DNA of 64,000 nt from Zeus faber (lineage: Eukaryota > Chordata > Actinopteri > Zeiformes > Zeidae). A model generated the notes under the pieces. The model did not search any database. It was given only the letters and a program-made list of their open reading frames with translations, and was not told the origin of the DNA. Positions 50,231 to 59,619 of the stretch are shown piece after piece. The position numbers and the translations under genes are program-made. The stretch is from positions 496,001 through 560,000 of the forward strand of contig CAUIJY010000075.1 of assembly GCA_960531495.1 (NCBI GenBank), read 5' to 3'. The first letter of the stretch is position 1, and each line of letters starts with the position of its first letter.

Positions 50231-53200
50231 TGTTGTATATTTGGACGTTTTTTGACATAGTATTATGTCGTTTTTGGGATATTTCTCTGGGTTGTATATT
50301 TTGACGTTTTTGGGACATATTTGGCGTTGTATATTTTGACTTTTTTCGACATAGTATAATGTAGTTTCTGGGATATTTTTTGGCGTTGTATATTTTGACG
50401 TTTTTCGACATAGTAATATATCGTTTTTGGGATTTTTTTCTGGGTTGTATATTTTGACGTTTTTGGGACATTTTTTGGTGTTGTATATGTTGACTTTTTT
50501 CGACATCGTATATTATGTCGTTTTTTGGGATATTTATCTGGGTTGTATATTTTTACGTTATTGTGATATTTTTCGACGTGGTATATTTTGATGTTGTTCG
50601 ACATAGTATTATGTAGTGGTGGGATATTTTTTGGCGTTGTATATTTTGACGTTTTTCGACATAGTTTTATATCGTTTTTGGGATATTACCTGGGTTGTAT
50701 ATTTTGACGTTTTTGGGACATTTTTTGGCGTTGTGTATTTTGACGTTTTCGACATTTTCCGTAAGTCGTTTTTGGGATATTTATCTGGGTTGTATATTTT
50801 GAAGTTTTTGTGATATTTTTCGACGTGGTATATTTTGACGTTTTTCGACATAGTATTATGTAGTTTTTGGGATAATTTTTGGCGTTGTATATTTTGACGT
50901 TTTTCGACATAGTAATATATCGTTTTTTGGATTTTTATCTGGGTTGTATATTTTGACGTTTTTGGGACATTTTTTGGCGCTGTATATTTTGACTTTTTTC
51001 GACATAGTACATTATGTCGTTTTTTGGGATATTTATCTGGGTTGTATATTTTTACGTTATTGTGATATTTTTCGACGTGGTATATTTTGATGTTTTTCGA
51101 CATAGTATTATGTAGTTTTTGGGATATTTTTTGGTGTTGTATATTTTGACTTTTTTTGACATAGTATAGTATGTCGTTTTTGGGATATTTTTCGGCGTTG
51201 TATATTTTGACGTTTTTCGGCATAGTATCATGTCATTTTTGGAATATTTATCTGGGTTGTAAATTTTGAAGTATTTGTGATATTTTTCGGCGTTGTATAT
51301 TTTGACGTTTTTCGACAGAGTATTATGTAGTTTTTGGGATATTTTTTGGTGTTGTATATTTTGACGTTCTTCGACATAGTATTATGTAGTTTTTGGGATA
51401 TTTTTTGGCGTTGTATTTTTTTGACGTTTTTCGACATAGTAATATATTGTTTTTGGGATATTTATCTGGGTTGTATATTTTGACGTTTTTGGGACATATT
51501 TTGGCGTTGTATATTTTGACGTTTTTCGACATAGTATTATGTAGTTTTTGGGATATTTTTTGGTGTTGTATATTTTGCCTTTTTTCGACGTAACAAGTAT
51601 GTCGTTCTTGGGATATTTATCTGGGTTGTATATTTTGACGTCTTTGGACATATTTTGGCATTGTATATTTTGACTTTTTTCGACGTAACAAGTATGTCGT
51701 TTTTGGAATATTTATCTGGGTTGTATATTTTTACGTTATTGTGATATTTTTCGACGTGGTATATTTTGACGTTTTTCAACATAGTATTATGTCGTTTTTG
51801 GGAAATTTTTTCGTGTTGTATATTTGGACGTTTTTTGACATAGTATTATGTCGTTTTTGGGATATTTCTCTGGGTTGTATATTTTGACGTTTTTGGGACA
51901 TATTTGGCATTGTATATTTTGACTTTTTTCGACATAGTATAATGTAGTTTCTGGGATATTTTTTGGCGTTGTATATTTTGACGTTTTTCGACATAGTAAT
52001 ATATCGTTTTTGGGATTTTTTTCTGGGTTGTATATTTTGACGTTTTTGGGACATTTTTTGGTGTTGTATATGTTGACTTTTTTCGACACCGTATATTATG
52101 TCGTTTTTTGGGATATTTATCTGGGTTGTATATTTTTACGTTATTGTGATATTTTTCGACGTGGTATATTTTGATGTTGTTCGACATAGTATTATGTAGT
52201 GGTGGGATATTTTTTGGCGTTGTATATTTTGACGTTTTTCGACATAGTTTTATATCGTTTTTGGGATATTACCTGGGTTGTATATTTTGACGTTTTTGGG
52301 ACATTTTTTGGCGTTGTGTATTTTGACGTTTTCGACATTTTCCGTAAGTCGTTTTTGGGATATTTATCTGGGTTGTATATTTTGAAGTTTTTGTGATATT
52401 TTTCGACGTGGTATATTTTGACGTTTTTCGACATAGTATTATGTAGTTTTTGGGATAATTTTTGGCGTTGTATATTTTGACGTTTTTCGACATAGTAATA
52501 TATCGTTTTTGGGATTTTTATCTGGGTTGTATATTTTGACGTTTTTGGGACATTTTTTGGCGCTGTATATTTTGACTTTTTTCGACATAGTACATTATGT
52601 CGTTTTTTGGGATATTTATCTGGGTTGTATATTTTTACGTTATTGTGATATTTTTCGACGTGGTATATTTTGATGTTTTTCGACATAGTATTATGTAGTT
52701 TTTGGGATATTTTTTGGTGTTGTATATTTTGACTTTTTTTGACATAGTATAGTATGTCGCTTTTGGGATATTTTTCGGCGTTGTATATTTTGACGTTTTT
52801 CGGCATAGTATCATGTCATTTTTGGAATATTTATCTGGGTTGTAAATTTTGAAGTATTTGTGATATTTTTCGGCGTTGTATATTTTGACGTTTTTCGACA
52901 GAGTATTATGTAGTTTTTGGGATATTTTTTGGTGTTGTATATTTTGACGTTCTTCGACATAGTATTATGTAGTTTTTGGGATATTTTTTGGCGTTGTATT
53001 TTTTGACGTTTTTCGACATAGTAATATATTGTTTTTGGGATATTTATCTGGGTTGTATATTTTGAAGTTTTTGGGACATATTTTGGCGTTGTATATTTTG
53101 ACGTTTTTCGACATAGTATTATGTAGTTTTTGGGATATTTTTTGGTGTTGTATATTTTGCCTTTTTTCGACGTAACAAGTATGTCGTTCTTGGGATATTT

Positions 53201-54184
53201 ATCTGGGTTGTATATTTTGACGTCTTTGGACATATTTTGGCATTGTGTATTTTGACTTTTTTCGACGTAACAAGTATGTCGTTTTTGGAATATTTATCTG
53301 GGTTGTATATTTTTACGTTATTGTGATATTTTTCGACGTGGTATATTTTGACGTTTTTCAACATAGTATTATGTCGTTTTTGGGAAATTTTTTCGTGTTG
53401 TATATTTGGACGTTTTTTGACATAGTATTATGTCGTTTTTGGGATATTTCTCTGGGTTGTATATTTTGACGTTTTTGGGACATATTTGGCGTTGTATATT
53501 TTGACTTTTTTCGACATAGTATAATGTAGTTTCTGGGATATTTTTTGGCGTTGTATATTTTGACGTTTTTCGACATAGTAATATATCGTTTTTGGGATTT
53601 TTTTCTGGGTTGTATATTTTGACGTTTTTGGGACATTTTTTGGTGTTGTATATGTTGACTTTTTTCGACATCGTATATTATGTCGTTTTTTGGGATATTT
53701 ATCTGGGTTGTATATTTTTACGTTATTGTGATATTTTTCGACGTGGTATATTTTGATGTTGTTCGACATAGTATTATGTAGTGGTGGGATATTTTTTGGC
53801 GTTGTATATTTTGACGTTTTTCGACATAGTTTTATATCGTTTTTGGGATATTACCTGGGTTGTATATTTTGACGTTTTTCGACATTTTCCGTAAGTCGTT
53901 TTTGGGATATTTATCTGGGTTGCAAATTTTGAAGTATTTGTGATATTTTTCGGCGTTGTATATTTTGAAGTTTTTCGACTCGACAAATACATGTTGTATG
54001 GGACTAAAACTGTTTGACAAACAACACTTTAGCAGCATATACTAGTTCACCATTGTATTTAAACTGTCTGACACTGTCACACAGAGTAATGACTGAAGCG
54101 TTTAACCAATTCCCCTTTTCGACGTTTAAATCGGCTGAAAATGCGTTTTTTCCCACATGTGCACACAATGATGAAAATGATCCT

Positions 54185-54968
54185 AACTCCACAAATACAT
54201 GTGAGATGGGCATAGAAATCTGAGAGAAAAACATAGGAAGCACATAATAGTTCATCATATTAATTAAATTTCTATGCTGTACTGCAGCATTCTGAATCAT
54301 TCACCTCTGAAGAGACAATGGTTCGGTGTTTCTCTAATTAAGCTAGACAGCAAACCGTCACAAGTTCTGAAAATGATCATAACTCCAGAAATACATGTTA
54401 GATGGGCATAGAAATCTGAGAGAAAAACATAGGAAGCACATAATAGTTCATCATATTAATTAAATTTCTATGCTGTACTGCAGCATTCTGAATCATTCAC
54501 CTCTGAAGAGACAATGGTTCGGTGTTTCTCTAATTAAGCTAGACAGCAAACCGTCACAAGTTCTGAAAATGATCATAACTCCAGAAATACATGTTAGATG
54601 GGCATAGAAATCTGGGAGAAAAACTTAGGAAGCACATAATAGTTCATCATATTAATTAAATTTCAATGCTGTACTGCAGCATTCTGAATCATTCACCTCT
54701 GAAGAGACAATGGTTCGGTGTTTCGATAATTCAGCTAGACAGCAAACCGTCACAAGTTCTGAAAATAATCATAACTCCAGAAATACATGTTAGATGGGCA
54801 TAGAAATCTGAGAGAAAAACTTAGGAAGCACATAATAGTTCATCATATTAATTAAATTTCTATGCTGTACTGCAGCATTCTGAATTATTCACCTCTGAAG
54901 AGACAATGGTTCGGTGTTTCTCTAATTCAGCTAGACAGCAAACCGTCCAATGTTCTGAAAATGCTCAT
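54185..54968 (+). repeat. Run of four consecutive beta monomers
   Basis: Four 196-bp beta units (54185, 54381, 54577, 54773) follow one another. The first three end with CCGTCACAAGTTCTGAAAAT and lead into AACTCCAGAAATAC. The fourth ends with CCGTCCAATGTTCTGAAAAT and leads into CCTCGAC and an alpha. This is the longest pure beta run in the window. Confidence 0.9.
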
Positions 54969-55996
54969 ACCTCGACAAATACATGTTGTATGGGCCTAAA
55001 ACTGTTTGACAAACAACGCTTTAGCAGCATATACTAGTTCACCATTGTATTTAAACTGTCTGACACTGTCACACAGAGTACTGACTGAAGCGTTCAAGCA
55101 ATTCCCCTTTTCGACGTTTAAATCGGCTGAAAATGCGTTTTTTCCCACATGTACACATAATGATGAAAATGATCATAACTCGACAAATACATGTTAGATG
55201 GGCCTAAAACTGGTTGACAAACAACACTTTAGCAGCATATACTAGTTCACCATTGTATTTAAACTGTCTGACACTGTCACACAGAGTAATGACTGAAGCG
55301 TTTAACCAATTCCCCTTTTCGACGTTTAAATCGGCTGAAAATGCGTTTTTTCCCACATGTGCACACTATGATGAAAATGATCCTAACTCCACAAATACAT
55401 GTTAGATGGGCATAGAAATCTGAGAGAAAAACTTAGGAAGCACATAATAGTTCATCATATTAATAAAATTTCTATGCTCTACTACAGCATTCTGAATCAT
55501 TCACCTCTGAATAGACAATGGTTCGGTGTTTCTCTAATTCAGCTAGACAGCAAACCGTCCAATGTTCTGAAAATGCTCATACCTCGACAAATACATGTTG
55601 TATGGGCCTAAAACTGTTTGACAAACAACGCTTTAGCAGCATATACTAGTTCACCATTGTATTTAAACTGTCTGACACTGTCACACAGAGTAATGACTGA
55701 AGCGTTTAACCAATTCTCCTTTTCGACGTTTAAATCGGCTGAAAATGCGTTTTTTCCCACATGTACACATAATGATGAAAATGATCATAACTCGACAAAT
55801 ACATGTTAGATGGGCCTAAAACTGGTTGACAAACAACACTTTAGCAGCATATACTAGTTCACCATTGTATTTAAACTGTCTGACACTGTCACACAGAGTA
55901 ATGACTGAAGCGTTTAACCAATTCCCCTTTTCGACGTTTAAATCGGCTGAAAATGCGTTTTTTCCCACATGTGCACACAATGATGAAAATGATCAT

Positions 55997-57196
55997 AACT
56001 CGACAAATACATGTTAGATGGGCCTAAAACTGGTTGACAGACAACACTTTAGCAGCATATACTAGTTCACCAATGTATTTAAACTGTCTGACACTGTCAC
56101 ACAGAGTAATGACTGAAGCGTTTAACCAATTCCCCTTTTCGACGTTTAAATCGGCTGAAAATGCGTTTTTTCCCACATGTGCACACAATGATGAAAATGA
56201 TCATAACTCCACAAATACATGTTAGATGGGCCTAGAAATCTGTGAGAAACACTTAAGAAGCACATAATAGTTCATCATATTAATTAAATTTCTATGCTGT
56301 ACTGCAGCATTCTGAATCATTCACCTCTGAAGAGACAATGGTTCGGTGTTTCTCTAATTCAGTAAGACAGCAAACCGTCACAACTTCTGAAAATGATCAT
56401 AACTCCAGAAATACATGTTAGATGGGCATCGAAATCTGAGAGAAAAACTTAGGAAGCACATAATAGTTCATCACATTAATTAAATTTCAACGCTGTACTG
56501 CAGAATTCTGAATCATTCACCTCTGAAGAGACAATGGTTCGGTGTTTCTCTAATTCAGCTAGACAGCAAACCGTCCAATGTTCTGAAAATGCTCATACCT
56601 CCACAAATACATGTTGTTTGGGCCTAAAACTGTTTGACAAACAACGCTTTAGCAGCATATACTAGTTCACCATTGTATTTAAACTGTCTGACACTGTCAC
56701 ACAGAGTTATGACTGAAGCGTTTAACCAATTCCCCTTTTCGACGTTTAAATCGGCTGAAAATGCGTTTTTTCCCACATGTGCACACAATGATGAAAATGA
56801 TCATAACTCCACAAATACATGTTAGATGGGCCTAGAAATCTGTGAGAAACACTTAAGAAGCACATAATAGTTCATCATATTAATTAAATTTCTATGCTGT
56901 ACTGCAGCATTCTGAATCATTCACCTCTGAAGAGACAATGGTTCGGTGTTTCTCTAATTCAGTTAGACAGCAAACCGTCACAAGTTCTGAAAATGATCAT
57001 AACTCCAGAAATACATGTTAGATGGGCATAGAAATCTGAGAGAAAAACTTAGGAAGCACATAATAGTTCATCACATTAATTAAATTTCAATGCTGTACTG
57101 CAGCATTCTGAATCATTCACCTCTGAAGAGCCAATGGTTCGGTGTTTCTCTAATTCAGCTAGACAGCAAACCGTCCAATGTTCTGAAAATGCTCAT
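55997..57196 (+). repeat. Two 600-bp alpha-beta-beta higher-order units
   Basis: Units 55997-56596 and 56597-57196 each hold alpha (208) + beta (196) + beta (196) = 600 bp, and are nearly identical, differing at scattered single bases (for example CAGTAAGACAG against CAGTTAGACAG). Confidence 0.88.
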
Positions 57197-58419
57197 ACCT
57201 CGACAAATACATGTTGTTTGGGCCTAAAACTGTTTGACAAACAACGCTTTAGCAGCATATACTAGTTCACCATTGTATTTAAACTGTCTGACACTGTCAC
57301 ACAGAGTAATGACTGAAGCGTTTAACCAATTCCCCTTTTCGACGTTTAAATCGGCTGAAAATGCGTTTTTTCCCACATGTGCACACAATGATGAAAATGA
57401 TCATAACTCGACAAATACATTTTACATGGGCCTAAAACTGTTTGACAAACAACACTTTAGCAGCATATACTAGTTCACCATTGTATTTAAACTGTCTGAC
57501 ACTGTCACACAGAGTAATGACTGAAGCGTTTAAGCAATTCCCCTTTTCGACGTTTAAATCGGCTGAAAATGCGTTTTTTCCCACATGTGCACACTATGAT
57601 GAAAATGATCCTAACTCCACAAATACATGTTAGATGGGCATAGAAATCTGAGAGAAAAACTTAGGAAGCACATAATAGTTCATCATATTAATAAATTTTC
57701 TATGCTGTACTGCAGCATTCTGAATCATTCACCTCTGAAGAGACAATGGTTCGGTGTTTCTCTAATTCAGCTAGACAGCAAACCGTCCAATGTTCTGAAA
57801 ATGCTCATACCTCGACAAATACATGTTGTATGGGCCTAAAACTGTTTGACAAACAACGCTTTAGCAGCATATACTAGTTCACCATTGTATTTAACTGTCT
57901 GACACTGTCACACAGAGTAATGACTGAAGCGTTTAAGCAATTCCCCTTTTCGACGTTTAAATCGGCTGAAAATGCGTTTTTTCCCACATGTACACATAAT
58001 GATGAAAATGATCATAACTCGACAAATACATGTTAGATGGGCCTAAAACTGGTTGACAAACAACACTTTAGCAGCATATACTAGTTCACCATTGTATTTA
58101 AACTGTCTGACACTGTCACACAGAGTAATGACTGAAGCGTTTAACCAATTCCCCTTTTCGACGTTTAAATCGGCTGAAAATGCGTTTTTTCCCACATGTG
58201 CACACAATGATGAAAATGATCATAACTCCACAAATACATGTTAGATGGGCCTAGAAATCTGTGAGAAACACTTAAGAAGCACATAATAGTTCATCATATT
58301 AATTAAATTTCTATGCTGTACTGCAGCATTCTGAATCATTCACCTCTGAAGAGACAATGGTTCGGTGTTTCTCTAATTCAGCTAGACAGCAAACCGTCCA
58401 ATGTTCTGAAAATGCTCAT
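57197..58419 (+). repeat. Two ~612-bp alpha-alpha-beta higher-order units
   Basis: Units 57197-57808 (612 bp) and 57809-58419 (611 bp, with one base missing in the run ATTTAACTGTC) each hold alpha, alpha, beta. A third unit of the same order is at 54969-55580. The window therefore has two competing higher-order arrangements (alpha-beta-beta and alpha-alpha-beta) in one array. Confidence 0.88.
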
Positions 58420-58671
58420 ACCTCGACAAATACATGTTGTATGGGCCGAAAACTGTTTGACAAACAACGCTTTAGCAGCATATACTAGTTCACCATTGTA
58501 TTTAAACTGTCTTTGAGAAAGACTTAAGAAGCACATAATTGTTCCTCATATTAATTAAAGTTATATGGTGTACTGCAGCATTCAAAATCATGCACCTACA
58601 AAGAGACAATTGTTCGGTGTTTCTCTAATTCAGCTAGACAGCAAATCGTCCAAAGTTCTGAAAATGATCAT
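58420..58671 (+). repeat. Gamma monomer (252 bp), first copy at the domain boundary
   Basis: The first 93 bp are alpha (to TATTTAAACTGTCT at 58,512). The rest is beta-like, from TTGAGAAAGACTTAAG to the AACTC joint. The 5' part still has proximal-type bases (CTCGACAAATACATG), while the 3' part has distal-type bases (GTTATATGGTGTACTGCAG, CACCTACAAAGAG). The change of subfamily therefore falls inside this monomer, close to the fusion point. Confidence 0.85.
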
Positions 58672-59534
58672 AACTCGAAAAATACATTTTATATGGGCAT
58701 AAAACTGTTTGAAAAACAACACTTTAGCAGCACATACTAGTTTATCATTGTATTTAAACTGTCTGACACTGTCACATAGAGTAATGACTGAAGCGTTTAA
58801 CCGTTCCGCCAAATCGACGGTAAAATCGGCTGAAAATGCGTTTTTTCCCACGTGTAGACTTTGATGAAAATTATCAGAACTCGAAAAATACATTTTATAT
58901 GGGCCTAAAACTGTTTGACAAACAACACTTTAGCAGCACATACTAGTTGATCATTGTATTTAAACTGTCTGACACTGTCACATGGAGTAATGACTGAAGC
59001 GTTTAACCGTTCCACCAAATCGACGTTAAAATCGGCTGAAAATGCATTTTTTCCCACATGTGTAGACTTTGATGAAAATTATCAGAACTCGAGAAATACA
59101 TTTTATATGGGCCTAAAACTGGTTGACAAACAACACTTTAGCAGCACATACTAGTTTATCATTGTATTTAAACTGTCTTTGAGAAAGACTTAAGAAGCAA
59201 AATAATTGTTCCTCATATTAATTAAAGTTATATGGTGTACTGCAGCATTCTGAATCATTCACCTACAAAGAGACAATGGTTCGGTGTTTCTCTAATTCAG
59301 CTCGACAGCAAATCGTCCAAAGTTCTGAAAATGATCATAACTCCACAAATACATGTTAGATGGGCCTAGAACTCTGTGAGAAACACTTAAGAAGCACATA
59401 ATAGTTCATCATATTAATTAAATTTCTATGCTGTACTGCAGTATACTGAATCATGCACCTACAAAGAGACAATTGTTCGGTGTTTCTCTAATTCAGGTAG
59501 ACAGCAAATCGTCCAAAGTTCTGAAAATGATCAT

Positions 59535-59619
59535 AACTCGAAAAATACATTTTATATGGGCCTAAAACTGGTTGACAAACAACACACAGCAAATCGTCCA
59601 AAGTTCTGAAAATGATCAT
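59535..59619 (+). repeat. 85-bp deleted mini-monomer
   Basis: This unit starts as alpha'/gamma (to GACAAACAACAC near 59,585) and jumps to ACAGCAAATCGTCC near the end of beta/gamma, skipping about 168 bp of gamma. Both sides contain ACA/CAC runs, so short-homology deletion is likely. It occurs once. Confidence 0.85.

Larger units (their letters stand above)
48470..53915 (+). repeat. Satellite B higher-order repeat, ~1,583-bp period
   Basis: The marker CATAGTATCATGTCATTTTT occurs at 48961, 49639, 51221 and 52804. The last three are 1,582 and 1,583 bp apart, and the blocks between them match almost base for base, including odd words such as GTAGTGGTGGGATATT and CGTAACAAGTATG. The third repeat is cut short: near 53,868 a 36-bp unit is missing relative to about 52,286, and the array ends at 53,977. 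Sequence at about 48,470-48,960 also matches about 50,730-51,220, so a partial earlier copy lies upstream. Differences between copies are few. Confidence 0.85.
46775..53977 (+). repeat. Satellite B: AT-rich array of 59-bp and 36-bp units
   Basis: The 59-bp unit runs, in order: GGGATATTTATCTGGGTTG (or GGGATATTTTTTGGCGTTG), TATATTTTGACGTTTTT, CGACATAGTATTATGTAG, TTTTT. A 36-bp form lacks the 23-bp piece that carries CGACATAGTATTATGTAG plus T5, for example GACGTTTTTGGGACATATTTTGG. C is scarce on the plus strand except in CGAC, GACG and TCTGGG. The minus strand stays open in all frames over several units (up to 232 codons), because the consensus happens to lack stops there; 59 is not a multiple of three, so this is not one coding frame. 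The array starts right after a broken alpha monomer and ends in TTTTTCGAC fused to an alpha start. Confidence 0.93.
53978..58419 (+). repeat. Satellite A, plus orientation, proximal domain (alpha 208 / beta 196)
   Basis: Monomer starts (AACTC/ACCTC): alpha 53978 (start partly merged with satellite B), beta 54185, 54381, 54577, 54773, alpha 54969, 55177, beta 55385, alpha 55581, 55789, 55997, beta 56205, 56401, alpha 56597, beta 56805, 57001, alpha 57197, 57405, beta 57613, alpha 57809, 58016, beta 58224. Almost every alpha is exactly 208 bp (57809 is 207) and every beta exactly 196 bp. Alpha carries GACACTGTCACACAGAGT, CCAATTCCCCTTTTCGACG and CCCACATGTGCACA. Beta carries ATTAATTAAATTTC, CTGTACTGCAGCATTC and GGTTCGGTGTTTCTC. 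Both begin with about 30 bp of common sequence. Frames of about 63 codons in alpha recur because the monomer recurs; 208 is not divisible by three and no coding signal is seen. Confidence 0.95.

Noticed and set aside
46775..53977. CRISPR array
   Set aside because: Repeats are contiguous and there are no unique spacers or cas genes. The context is eukaryotic satellite DNA.
46775..53977. Telomeric or G-quadruplex repeat, suggested by the G/T-rich strand with GGG runs
   Set aside because: There are only one or two GGG runs per 59 bp, too far apart for a canonical G-quadruplex, and no TTAGGG tandem.
54014..58244. Recurrent ~63-codon frames in alpha monomers (and minus-strand equivalents)
   Set aside because: They recur because the monomer recurs. 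Alpha is 208 or 206 bp, so the frame does not continue through the array, and no coding conservation is visible.
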